This document shows positions 6,953-15,388 of a stretch of DNA of 30,498 nucleotides, in pieces. Within the stretch, counting starts at the first letter, position 1. Each line of letters begins with the position of its first letter. This DNA is from JALHQU01 sp043745295 (GTDB lineage Bacteria; Planctomycetota; Planctomycetia; Gemmatales; Gemmataceae), in NCBI GenBank assembly GCA_043745295.1, contig JAYTTN010000138.1:1-30498 (forward strand), written 5' to 3'. Made by a program: the position numbers and the translations under genes. The notes under the pieces are model-generated. The model did no database searches and was not told where the DNA came from. It worked only from the letters and a program-made list of their open reading frames with translations.

Positions 6953-7158
6953 AGAAACCCCACCCCCCGGCCCCCTCCCCGTCCCGGAGAGGGGGTGTTC
7001 AAACCGCCCGCGCGGTCTTGCGAGCCGCGACCGCCGGGGAGTGGGTTCAGGCGAACGGCGCGACGTGAGTCCGCCGGTGGATCGGAACCGGCGGTCGCGG
7101 CTCGCAAGAACGACACCCCCTCTCCATTCATGGGGAGGGGGCCGGGGGGTGGTGTCTC
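6953..7158. repeat. Hairpin-ended repeat element A (MITE-like)
   Basis: The left end (6953-7002, a C-rich arm then GGAGAGGGGGTGTTCAA) is identical over 50 bases to 21875-21924. The right end (7113-7158, ACACCCCCTCTCCATTCATG onward) matches 22000-22045 at all but two positions. The two ends are roughly complementary, so the element can fold on itself. The interior differs completely from copy B and holds its own perfect 21-base inverted repeat (7017-7037 against 7088-7108, core GAGCCGCGACCGCC), related to the outer arms at 829-953 and the motif near 30463. I read this as one short element inserted inside another. There is no transposase, and the remainder of the 452-base gap is short flanks. 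Confidence 0.8.
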
Positions 7159-7240
7159 TCCACCTCGGGTCCGTGGCCGGGCCGGGCGATCCGGTTATAG
7201 TGAGTGCATCGTTCGTTCCGTCCGGCGCGGGGTGTCCGTC

Positions 7241-9481
7241 GTGGCCAAGAAGCGTGTGGTGGGCAGCAGCACACCCGACAAGATTCGGCAGAAACTGGCC
7301 GCCGGCGACGTCGTCACCGCCCTGGCGCTGGCGAAGCGGCACGCCGAGCTGTCGCCGTCCGACCCGGAAGCGATTCACCTGCTCCGCACCGCCGCGACCG
7401 CCCTCGCCGACCAGCATCTGACCGCCGGCCGCACGGCCGCTCTCGCCCAGTTGCTCGCCGACATCGACGTGGGCTTCTTCCTCGACGACGCCTGGCTCCG
7501 GCAGCTCGCCACCTGGCACGCGAAGGCCGGCAACCCCGTCCGCGCGCTGGCGCTGGCGGATCAGGTCGGGGACGCCGCCCTCCGTGCGCAAGTGGCCGGC
7601 CACGCCGCCGACGCCGCCGTCCGCGCGCGGTCGAAAGCGCTGTTGCCGACCGACCTGCACGCCGGGTACGCGGCCGTGGTGGACGGGTTCGACAAGTACA
7701 AGCTGGGCCACGACGGCGCGGCGCGGGAGCGGCTGAACGACATCGGCCTGTCGTCGCCGTTCCTCGAATGGAAGCTGCTGCTGCGGGGATTCCTGGCGCA
7801 CACGGCGAACGACGACGAGAGTGCGAAGGCGAACTGGGGCCGGCTGGCCGCCGACCGGCTGCCGGCGAAGCTGGCCGCGCCGTTCCGCGCCCGCATCGAC
7901 CCGACCGCGCCGCCCGTCGGCGGCGGACAACTCCCCGTCGATCCGAGTTCCCTGGCCGGCCGGCTGAAGGCGGTGCAGGCCAACCTCGGCAAGGTGCGGA
8001 ACCTCGGCGCGGCCTTCAAGGCGCTGGAATCCGCGCTGCCGTTCGTGAAGACCAAGCTGCCGGCCGCCGTGCCGAAGCTGGCGAACGTGATGTACCACGC
8101 CATCGGCCGCGTCGGGCAGCCGGACGACCTGCCCCGCTACCGCAAGCTGTTCGGCGCGCCGGCCGACGACCCGGACTTCCACAAGCTGCAAGGGCGGGTG
8201 CTGGAGGAGATCGGCGAGTTGCGGACGGCGCTCCAGTTCTGGGCGCGGTACGACGGCTGGCTGAGCGGCCCGCCGGCGGGGTGGCCGGAGCCGCTCGCCC
8301 GCCGCGCACGCGCGCTCATCCAACACCGCCTGGCCGGCATCGCTGCGGACCTGGGCGAAGACGCCGTGGCGTCCCCGTTCGACGACTTCTTCGGCTTCTT
8401 CTCGTCGCCCAAACGCGGAGCCAAGCCGCCGAAGGAGAAGCCGCCCGACCCGACGTTGTACTTGCGGAAAGCAGTCGAGTTGGCCCCGGATTGGGAGACG
8501 CCGGCCGTCGAACTGTACGAGGCGTACCACGAAGCCGGGAAGCCGGCCGAGGCGGAGGCGGCGGCGCGGGCGTACCTGGCGCGGGTGCCGGGGTCGGTGC
8601 CGATGCTCACGCGGCTGGCGAGCGGGCTGGCCCGCGCGGGCCGCGCCGCCGACGCCCTCGACCTGCGGCGGAAGGCCCTCGCCGCCAACCCGCTGGACAA
8701 GCTGAACCGCGTCATGTTCGGCTACACGGTGGTCGGCGCGGCCCGCCGGCTGGCCATCGACGGCCAACTGGCCGATGCCGAGGCACTGTTGACCGCCGAG
8801 GCCGAGGTGTGCGCCGCCGAGGTGCCGGTGGCCGCCCTCGCGGTGCGGTCGGTGATCGCGCGGAAGGCCGGACGGAATGAGGAGGCGGAGACGCTGGCCG
8901 AGGCCGCCGTCCGCGTCCCCGGCGGGCGGCTGTCGGCGCGGCTGTTCCTGCACGCCACGGCCGTGCTGGCGAAGCTGAAGCCGGCGGACAAGGCGGCCGC
9001 GAGCAAGGCGCTGACGGCCGCGTTCGCCGAGACGCCGACGCCGCTGGAGGCGAGTCTGCTGTACGCCGCGTGGGACCAGCTCTTCGTGGAGGGGCTGACG
9101 TACACCGGGCAGAAGACGCAGGAGAAGAAGGTGCAGACGGCGGTCCTGGCGGCGGCCGGCGCGGACGCGCCGGAGTTCGACTTCGAGACTCTGTGCCGGG
9201 GGATGGAAGCCCGCCGCGAGTGGAAGCTGCTGGGCAAGCTGGCCGAGGCGCTGGCCAAGCGGTTCAAGACCAACCCCGTCTTCCCGCTGATGGTGGTGGA
9301 GGCCGAGACCGGCGCGGGCGGCCGGGCCACGCGGCCGTACAAGCTGACCAAGTGGCTGGCCGACGCCAAGCGATTGGCCGCCGCCAGCCCGCACGAGCGG
9401 CACAAACAGCTCCTGCCCCGCATCGACGACCTGATGAAGGCGCACAACCCGTTCGGCATGGCCTTCGACCTGTTCGACTGA
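7241..9481 (+). CDS. Large TPR-repeat protein
   Basis: The frame stays open far upstream but passes through repeat element A. The likely start is GTG at 7241 (MAKKRVVGSS), with a weak CGGGG about 8 bases upstream and a possible -10 (TTATAG, 7195-7200); GTG at 7232 is an alternative. The 746-residue, Ala/Leu-rich protein is almost wholly helical with TPR-like helix pairs. The clearest (about residues 427-487) runs AGKPAEAEAAARAYLARVPG then AGRAADALDLRRKALAANP. It has no signal peptide or membrane segment, so it is probably cytoplasmic. The C-terminus (YKLTKWLADAKRLAAASP...NPFGMAFDLFD) looks like a distinct conserved end, but I recognise no family name. The WD40 gene starts 21 bases downstream, so they likely form an operon. 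Confidence 0.8.
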   Translation: MAKKRVVGSSTPDKIRQKLAAGDVVTALALAKRHAELSPSDPEAIHLLRTAATALADQHLTAGRTAALAQLLADIDVGFFLDDAWLRQLATWHAKAGNPVRALALADQVGDAALRAQVAGHAADAAVRARSKALLPTDLHAGYAAVVDGFDKYKLGHDGAARERLNDIGLSSPFLEWKLLLRGFLAHTANDDESAKANWGRLAADRLPAKLAAPFRARIDPTAPPVGGGQLPVDPSSLAGRLKAVQANLGKVRNLGAAFKALESALPFVKTKLPAAVPKLANVMYHAIGRVGQPDDLPRYRKLFGAPADDPDFHKLQGRVLEEIGELRTALQFWARYDGWLSGPPAGWPEPLARRARALIQHRLAGIAADLGEDAVASPFDDFFGFFSSPKRGAKPPKEKPPDPTLYLRKAVELAPDWETPAVELYEAYHEAGKPAEAEAAARAYLARVPGSVPMLTRLASGLARAGRAADALDLRRKALAANPLDKLNRVMFGYTVVGAARRLAIDGQLADAEALLTAEAEVCAAEVPVAALAVRSVIARKAGRNEEAETLAEAAVRVPGGRLSARLFLHATAVLAKLKPADKAAASKALTAAFAETPTPLEASLLYAAWDQLFVEGLTYTGQKTQEKKVQTAVLAAAGADAPEFDFETLCRGMEARREWKLLGKLAEALAKRFKTNPVFPLMVVEAETGAGGRATRPYKLTKWLADAKRLAAASPHERHKQLLPRIDDLMKAHNPFGMAFDLFD

Positions 9482-9502
9482 CAAACCACAAGAGGGCTGC
9501 CC

Positions 9503-11773
9503 ATGACCGGGTTCCTCGCGGCCGTCGGGGTGCTGTTGCCGTTCGCCGACGCGGACCTCAGCTACCCGCTGCCGGCCGGGGCCGACGCGCGGATCGGCCG
9601 GCCGGCGCAGACCGCCGGGCCGGGGTTCCTCGGCGCGGCGTTCTCGCCCGACGGCACGAAGTTGGCCACGATGACCAACCGGGGCGTGACCGTCCGCACC
9701 GTGCCCGACGGCCGGCGGCTGTTCGAGGATTCCCTCATTCAACTCCGCGGGGGCGCGGGGAGCGACGGCCTCGCGTTCTCGCCGTGCGGTCATTACTTGG
9801 CGTACCTGCGGGTCGGCTTCTCGCGGGCGTTCGTCGCCGAAATCACAACCGGGGCGTGGGTGAAACTCGACGCGGCCCCGTCGGACGACATCGGGTTCAC
9901 CACGTCGCACATCCACTATGTCTCGCGCGGCATCGTCCGCGTGCTGGGCCGGCCACGGTCGAAGGGCAAGGACGACGGCGACTTCGAGGCGGTGGACTTC
10001 GACCCGGCCACCGGCGCGCGGCTGGTGCGGCGGATGCTGCCGGCCGAGCCGGTCGCCGCCGCCCGCGACGGCCGCGCGCTCATCCTTCGGGACGACAGCT
10101 CCCGTCGCCGGTTCGACACGACGGTTTGGCGGTACGCCGGCGCGCCGATGCCGGACCTGTGGAACGCCGTCGCGTTCGACGCCGACTGCCGGCGGATCGC
10201 CTGGACGGCAGCCGCCGCGCGAACGGGCGTGACCGTGACGGACGCCGTCACCGGCAAGGCGCTCCGCACCGCGCCGATGCCCGACGCCGTCCGGCTCGCC
10301 GAATACTTCAGCCTCGGCCTTTCCCCTGACGGCGGGGAAATCTACTTGATCGGCTATTCCAAGACGGAGCCGCCGGCAGCGCGGCGGTGGCGGGTGGCGG
10401 ACGGCACGGAACTGCCGACCCTCGCCGCGCCGTCGGGCACGACGGGTGCCCAACCCATCTACGGCCCCGGCGCGAATGCCGTCACGCTGATCGGCGAGGA
10501 CGGGTTCCTGGCCACCTTCGACCGGGCGACCGGCGCGCGGCGCGGGCCGGCGACGCGGCCGATGCAGTTCGCCGCGTCGCCGGACGGCCGCCTGCTGGCC
10601 AGCTTCGACGGGGATGCGTTCGTCGTCCGCAACTCGGCCACGGGGAGGGTTACGCGGTCGAAACGCGAACCTGCGGCGGTCGGCAAACTCGGCGTGAACG
10701 ACGACGGCGGGCGGATCGTGCCGGTCGGCGAGTCGGTCGTCTCGCCCGACGCCAAGCGGCAGTTCCGCGTGGAGGGGGACCGCCTCCGGGTGTCCGACCG
10801 GGACACCGGGAAAACCGTCCGCGACACGCCGATACCGCCCTGTCACCCCGACGAGTTCGACCGGTTGCGGCAGTTGGCCGTGACGCCGGACGGCCGCACC
10901 GCTGCCGTCGCCACGGACACCTACGTCGATCTGTTCGACGCGGCCGGCGACCACCGCCGGCGGGTCCAGGTGATCCCCGTCCGCGACCGCGCCATGCGGA
11001 TGATTCACTCCGACTGGACGCGGTACGTCCACGGCGTCGCTCTGTCGCCGGACGGCGCGTGGCTGGCATTGGGCCACGTCAGCTTCATCAACTCCGGCGG
11101 CTTTCCACCGTCCGGCACGGTCGAGATTTACGAGGTCGCCACCGGCACGCGGGTGGCGACGGTCGAGGCCCGACTCCTGACGCCGAAGCCGCTGACGTTC
11201 TCGCCGTCCGGCCGGCATCTGCGGGCGGTCGCGGATCACGAGGCGCTACGGTTCGATCTGAAGCCGCCGAAGCTGCCGGTGTTCGACCGGCGGACCATCG
11301 TCGCCGAGCTGCGTGGGGAGAACGCCGCGCTCGCGTACCTGGCCGCCGGTCGGCTGGCCGCACCGGGCGTGGTGGCGTGGTTGGGCCAGCAACTGCCGCC
11401 GGACAAGGTGCCCGACGAGGCCCGCGTGGCCGCGCTCGTCGGCCAGCTTTCCGACCGCGAGTTCGCGGCGCGGGAGGAGGCGACGGCGGCGCTGGTGGCG
11501 ATGGGGCCGGGCGCGGCGACGGCGCTACGGGCGGTGTTGAAAGCGCCGGCCTCGGCGGAAGCCGGCCGACGGGCCGAAGTGGTGTTGAACCGCGTGAGCG
11601 GCGAATCGTCGCCGGATGTCTTGCTCCGTAGCCGGGCGGTCGCGGCGGTGGCGATCCTCGCCGAGGACGGCGACCCGGCCGCGCGGAAGTTGCTCGACGC
11701 CTGGGCGAAGGGCGACATCGGCCTGCCGCTGACGGACGCAGCCCGCGCCGCTCTGGCCCGACTGCCGAAGTGA
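9503..11773 (+). CDS. WD40-type beta-propeller with C-terminal HEAT-like region
   Basis: The ATG at 9503 has AGAGGG about 7 bases upstream. The 756-residue protein has a short hydrophobic N-terminus (MTGFLAAVGVLLPFADA, a possible signal peptide). Repeated propeller strands of the type 'AFSPDGTKLA', 'AFSPCGHYLA', 'LSPDGGEIYL', 'AASPDGRLLASF', 'ALSPDGAWLALG' and 'TFSPSGRHLRA' follow to about residue 580. The rest is helical: DREFAAREEATAALVAMG resembles the HEAT-like motif found after WD40 propellers in planctomycete proteins. These are presumed scaffolds, and the binding partner is unknown. It is probably co-transcribed with the TPR gene 21 bases upstream, suggesting that both contribute to one protein assembly. 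Confidence 0.85.
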   Translation: MTGFLAAVGVLLPFADADLSYPLPAGADARIGRPAQTAGPGFLGAAFSPDGTKLATMTNRGVTVRTVPDGRRLFEDSLIQLRGGAGSDGLAFSPCGHYLAYLRVGFSRAFVAEITTGAWVKLDAAPSDDIGFTTSHIHYVSRGIVRVLGRPRSKGKDDGDFEAVDFDPATGARLVRRMLPAEPVAAARDGRALILRDDSSRRRFDTTVWRYAGAPMPDLWNAVAFDADCRRIAWTAAAARTGVTVTDAVTGKALRTAPMPDAVRLAEYFSLGLSPDGGEIYLIGYSKTEPPAARRWRVADGTELPTLAAPSGTTGAQPIYGPGANAVTLIGEDGFLATFDRATGARRGPATRPMQFAASPDGRLLASFDGDAFVVRNSATGRVTRSKREPAAVGKLGVNDDGGRIVPVGESVVSPDAKRQFRVEGDRLRVSDRDTGKTVRDTPIPPCHPDEFDRLRQLAVTPDGRTAAVATDTYVDLFDAAGDHRRRVQVIPVRDRAMRMIHSDWTRYVHGVALSPDGAWLALGHVSFINSGGFPPSGTVEIYEVATGTRVATVEARLLTPKPLTFSPSGRHLRAVADHEALRFDLKPPKLPVFDRRTIVAELRGENAALAYLAAGRLAAPGVVAWLGQQLPPDKVPDEARVAALVGQLSDREFAAREEATAALVAMGPGAATALRAVLKAPASAEAGRRAEVVLNRVSGESSPDVLLRSRAVAAVAILAEDGDPAARKLLDAWAKGDIGLPLTDAARAALARLPK

Positions 11774-11923
11774 ACGCGGAACTTTTCGCGCGGGACGACG
11801 AATCCGGCCGGCGGTCGGCACCGTACACCCTTCTGCCGTCGCCACGGACTGCGAGGAGTTTCCGGCTGAGCGTCAGCGCGGGATCGCGTCCCGCCCCGGC
11901 GAGCCGTCCCCAGGAAGTGCCGA

Positions 11924-12745
11924 ATGAACCGTCACGGAAGTCTCAACCCCCGCCGCGCGGCGGCGGTCGGGCTGGGCTGCTGGCTGCTCTTCGCGTTCGC
12001 CCCCGCCGCCTCCGCCGCCGTCATCGTCTCCCCGCCCGGCAACGGGGTCGCCGGGAACGGCCAGGGGGACGCCCCGTTCGCCCGCGTCGGCGACACGGAC
12101 GGCAACCGCTACCAGCAGATTTATTCGTCCTCGTTCTTCGCCGCCGTCGGCCCCATGCAGTCGATCACGGACATCGCCTTCCGCCCGAAGCAGGGGGCGT
12201 TCGGCACGTTCATCGGCAGCACGCTCACGATCTCCAACCTCATCGTCCAGTTGTCCACCACGACGCGGAACGCCGACACCGACTTCCCCAACGGACTGAG
12301 CGGCGACCTGGCACTCAACCCCGGCGCGGACGCGACCACCGTGTTCAGCGGCCCGATCACCCTCACCACCACCCGCCGGCTGTTCGACACCGGCATCGCC
12401 AACTTCGACTTCCTCATCACCTTCCAGACCCCGTTCTTGTACCGGCCCGGTTCGGGCAACCTGCTCCTCGACGTGATCATCCCGGCGGGGGCGACCGTCT
12501 CCAGCAACGGCAACAACTTCCCCCAGCTCGACAGCTTCACCGACGGCTTCCCCAGTCGCGACGGGACGGCGTCGGCGACGGACGCCAACCTGCTCGACGG
12601 GATCACCGTCGGCAGCAACTCGACGACCGGCGTCGTCACCCGGTTCAGTTCCACGGCGGTGCCGGAGCCGGCCACCCTGTTCGCGTTCGGCGGGCTGGCG
12701 CTGGCGGGCGTCCTCGGCTCGCGCCGGCGGAAGGCGGCCGCCTGA
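11924..12745 (+). CDS. PEP-CTERM sorting domain protein
   Basis: The 273-residue protein starts at an ATG preceded by AGGAAG. It has an N-terminal signal peptide (GLGCWLLFAFAPAASA) and a classic PEP-CTERM tail: VPEPATLFAFGG, a short hydrophobic helix, then SRRRKAAA. The tail is expected to be recognised by an exosortase, which removes it during export to the surface or matrix; none is encoded here. The mature part is rich in Thr, Asn and beta strands and has no recognisable catalytic motif. The 150 bases upstream show no strong promoter. A repeat begins exactly at the stop codon (see 12743-12803). Confidence 0.88.
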   Translation: MNRHGSLNPRRAAAVGLGCWLLFAFAPAASAAVIVSPPGNGVAGNGQGDAPFARVGDTDGNRYQQIYSSSFFAAVGPMQSITDIAFRPKQGAFGTFIGSTLTISNLIVQLSTTTRNADTDFPNGLSGDLALNPGADATTVFSGPITLTTTRRLFDTGIANFDFLITFQTPFLYRPGSGNLLLDVIIPAGATVSSNGNNFPQLDSFTDGFPSRDGTASATDANLLDGITVGSNSTTGVVTRFSSTAVPEPATLFAFGGLALAGVLGSRRRKAAA

Positions 12746-12803
12746 TACCGAATCCGAGTGAACTGTTGCCCTGTCTTGTTCGCCCGCCGCGCGAGCAAGG
12801 GCC
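12743..12803 (+). repeat. Half-copy of stop-abutting repeat ('LLARRASKG' type)
   Basis: From the TGA of the PEP-CTERM gene this sequence (TACCGAATCCGAG, then TGAACTGTTGCCCTG, then the arm CGCCCGCCGCGCGAGCAAGG) matches the minus-strand sequence that starts at the purD stop (28152 down to about 28093). There are about three mismatches and one indel over roughly 58 bases. Here only one arm is present; the complementary arm seen at 28016-28044 is missing. Confidence 0.8.
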
Positions 12804-12819
12804 GAATCACCTGGGGGGC

Positions 12820-12925
12820 GGGGCCTCCACCCGGGCGACGGAGCCAGTCACCCCACACCTCTCCCCCACGCCCGTGGGGCGAGAGGTGGGTCGGGGTCGG
12901 GGCCTTCCCCGGGCGACGGAGCCAG
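12820..12925. repeat. Hairpin flanked by direct repeats
   Basis: Direct repeats 12820-12847 and 12899-12925 share a 16-base identical CGGGCGACGGAGCCAG and a similar GGGGCCT-C-CCC before it. Between them an imperfect hairpin pairs ACCTCTCCCCCAC (12857-12869) with 12874-12887. The pattern resembles a small C/G-rich interspersed element. With 12743-12803 it fills much of the 344-base gap before the gene at 13090; I see no other gene or clear promoter there. Confidence 0.6.
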
Positions 12926-13089
12926 CCCAGCCGTGGAACCCTCCGGCCCCCATCCAGTTCCAAGTCCAGCCGAGTCCGGCGTGCGCGCCGCTCGTGGACT
13001 TCTATAACCCCTTCACGTCGTCGTCGGCCGCCGCGCGGGTCGGTTCGCACACTGCGCGGCAGCGCTCGCTCGTCCCCTTGGTATCCCTC

Positions 13090-15348
13090 ATGCTCCGCCT
13101 CTCCCTGCTCGCTCTCTTCTTCGCCACCCTCGCGCCGGCGGCGGAACCGCCGCTGCCCGCGCAGCCGTTCGAGAAGACGCCGTTCCGACCGGTGACGATC
13201 CCGGAGTGGGTGCGCGGGACCACCGGCGTCGGGTACACGCTGTCGGGCCTCGACGCCGCCGGCCGCGCGTCGGCCGCCAAACACGGCGTCACCATCAGCG
13301 AAGTGAATTTCGTCGATCCTTTCTACCCGTACTACGACAGCAAGCTGCTGAAGAAGCGCAGCCCACACGTCGGCCTCGACCGGCTGCCGAAGGACTTGAC
13401 CGAGTACAAGAAGCTGGGCGTCCGCGTCCTCGCCGTCTACCCGCCGACGCTGCAAGGCGAGGTGTACGAGACGCACCCGGACTGGCGGCGCATCCCCACC
13501 GACACGACGACCATTCCCGAAGTGGACATGAAGAAGTTCGGCCACGGCGGGATGCTCTGCCCGCTCGGACCTTACGGCGACTTCTTCATCGACGTGCTGG
13601 CCGAGATTCTGGAGAAGCACCCGGCGGTCGATGCGTTCAGTTTCGACGGGTTGCACCACGGCGGCGGCTGCTACTGCGAGCACTGCCGGAAGAACTACAA
13701 GGCCGACACGGACAAACCGATCCCGCCGAAGCCGGACTTGAACGACCCCGAGTTCCGCCGCTACCAGCACTGGGCCGACCGCCGCTTGGAAGCGGTGGTG
13801 GCGAAGGCGCAAGCCCGACTGAAGGGCATCAAATCGGACGTGGCGCTGGTGACGTGGACGACGAACGCCGGGCGATACGGGCACTTCCTCAGCCTGCCGC
13901 GGAACATGTCGGCGCGGATGAACTTGCTGCTCGACGCCCCGGATCAGGAGTTCTGGGCCGACGAGAGCAACCGCGGCAACACGGTGGTGCCGGCGTTCGC
14001 CAACGCCTACGCCTGGGCCGTCACGAACCACCGCGTGGCGTTCAGCGAGCCGTACCTGATGAGCCACGGCAACCCCTACGGGAAGGACAGCTTCCCCGGC
14101 CACGAGATCGAGCGGCGGATGATGCTGGCGCTGACGCACGGGGCCGGGCCGAGCATCGCCGTGGCGCAGCCGAAGCGGTTGCGGGCGGCGGTGGACCACG
14201 GCCTCGACGAGGTGGCGAAGCGGAAGCCGTGGCTGACGCACAAGTCGCCGGAGCCGTGGGCGGCGCTGCTGATGAGCGACAACACCCGCACCTTTTACGG
14301 CCGCGAAGCCGGGCGTGTGGAGGAGCGATACATGGCGAGCGTGTTCGGCACCTTCCGCGCGACGCTGGAGGAGCATCTTCCCACGACCGTCATCAACGAC
14401 TGGAATCTGACCGCCGACGAGTTGAAGAAGTACGCGGTGCTGATCCTGCCGAACGCCGCGAGCCTCGACGACCGGCAGGTGAAGGCCCTCGATGAGTACG
14501 TCCGCGCCGGCGGCGGGCTGGTGGCGAGTTTGGACACGTCGCTGTTCGACGAGTACGGCGACCCGCGCGCCGAGTTCGCGCTCGGCGAGCTGCTCGGCGT
14601 CGAATATCAGGGGTTGCCCACGGCGACGGTGGTGACGACCGACCTCGACGCGAACTTCGCCAAGGGCATCGGCCCGGACTACTGGGAGAAGAGGAAGAAC
14701 GTCTTCGACCTGAGCCTCGGCGCGTCGTGGCTGAACGCCGGCAAGTTGAAGGAGTACGTCGGCACCGAACCGGTCACGTTCAAGGGGCCGGCGGTGCGGG
14801 TGAAGCCGCTCGCGGGCACGCAGGCGCTGGCCACGCTCCGGGTGAAGGACGACCCGAAAGCGGAGCCGTTCCCGGCGGTGGTGAGCCGCACGCACGGCAA
14901 AGGGCGGGTGGTGTACCTGCCGGCGGGCATTGACGCCGGGTATTACCTGTACTCGTACCCGTATCAGCGGTGCCTGCTGGCGAACGCGATCCGCTGGGCG
15001 GCGAACGAGGCCAAGCCGCCGGCGACGGTGACGGCCCCGATGTGCGTTCAGTCCACCGCGATGCGGCAGGCGAAGGACGGCAAGCAGCGACTGATCGTGC
15101 ATCTCTTCAACGACGTGAACACGACCGGCGGGAAGGCGCTTCCCGTGGACGACGTGCCGCTCCGCGAGGAGACGCTGCCGATCCACGACATCCGCGTGAC
15201 GTTCCGCAAGGGGTACAAACTCAGCGCGATCCGCCTGCAACCGGAAGGGACGGAATTGAAGCCGACGGAGACGCCGGACGGCGTTTCCGTGGTGGTGCCG
15301 AAGCTGGCCGTCCACGCGATGGTGGTGGCGGAGTTGGCGGAGCGGTGA
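13090..15348 (+). CDS. Secreted glycosyl-hydrolase-like protein (GHL6 / beta-galactosidase trimerisation type)
   Basis: The frame is open from 11770, but the signal peptide MLRLSLLALFFATLAPAAE fixes the start at 13090, giving 752 residues. The N-terminal ~400 residues look like a TIM barrel of the hypothetical glycosyl hydrolase 6 type (distant GH42/GH29-like relatives). They contain VNFVDPFYPYY, the pre-barrel GVRVLAVYPP, and the diagnostic DAFSFDGLHHGGGCYCEHC near residues 181-199 (Asp186 and three Cys in CxCxxC). The segment around residues 395-640 (WAALLMSD, VINDWNLT, YAVLILPNAASLDDRQ, YVRAGGGLVASLDT) has the flavodoxin-like fold of beta-galactosidase trimerisation domains, and a beta-rich C-terminus follows. 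It probably acts on exported polysaccharide; the substrate is unknown and activity is unproven. It converges on the serine hydrolase gene with a 40-base gap. Confidence 0.8.
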   Translation: MLRLSLLALFFATLAPAAEPPLPAQPFEKTPFRPVTIPEWVRGTTGVGYTLSGLDAAGRASAAKHGVTISEVNFVDPFYPYYDSKLLKKRSPHVGLDRLPKDLTEYKKLGVRVLAVYPPTLQGEVYETHPDWRRIPTDTTTIPEVDMKKFGHGGMLCPLGPYGDFFIDVLAEILEKHPAVDAFSFDGLHHGGGCYCEHCRKNYKADTDKPIPPKPDLNDPEFRRYQHWADRRLEAVVAKAQARLKGIKSDVALVTWTTNAGRYGHFLSLPRNMSARMNLLLDAPDQEFWADESNRGNTVVPAFANAYAWAVTNHRVAFSEPYLMSHGNPYGKDSFPGHEIERRMMLALTHGAGPSIAVAQPKRLRAAVDHGLDEVAKRKPWLTHKSPEPWAALLMSDNTRTFYGREAGRVEERYMASVFGTFRATLEEHLPTTVINDWNLTADELKKYAVLILPNAASLDDRQVKALDEYVRAGGGLVASLDTSLFDEYGDPRAEFALGELLGVEYQGLPTATVVTTDLDANFAKGIGPDYWEKRKNVFDLSLGASWLNAGKLKEYVGTEPVTFKGPAVRVKPLAGTQALATLRVKDDPKAEPFPAVVSRTHGKGRVVYLPAGIDAGYYLYSYPYQRCLLANAIRWAANEAKPPATVTAPMCVQSTAMRQAKDGKQRLIVHLFNDVNTTGGKALPVDDVPLREETLPIHDIRVTFRKGYKLSAIRLQPEGTELKPTETPDGVSVVVPKLAVHAMVVAELAER

Positions 15349-15388
15349 CGCCCCTCGCCCCGGCGTCACCCGCCGCCGGCGGTCCCGC

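Noticed and set aside
6953..7158. A CRISPR array or transposon with its own transposase
   Set aside because: There are no regularly spaced short repeats, and no transposase or cas-like gene occurs anywhere in the window.
6878..7240. An N-terminal extension of the TPR protein
   Set aside because: It reads through repeat element A and gives the Pro/Arg-rich peptides typical of that repeat.
6746..11239. A 1,497-codon open frame on the minus strand
   Set aside because: It lies antisense to the TPR and WD40 genes, is Arg/Gly/Pro-rich with no recognisable domain, and passes through a repeat element; it reflects high G+C rather than a gene.
11770..13089. An N-terminal extension of the glycosyl-hydrolase-like protein by 440 codons
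   Set aside because: The extension overlaps the PEP-CTERM gene in another frame and crosses repeats; a signal peptide at 13090 marks the real start.
12121..15369. A 1,082-codon open frame on the minus strand
   Set aside because: It is antisense to the PEP-CTERM and glycosyl-hydrolase-like genes and has His/Arg/Val-rich composition without domains.
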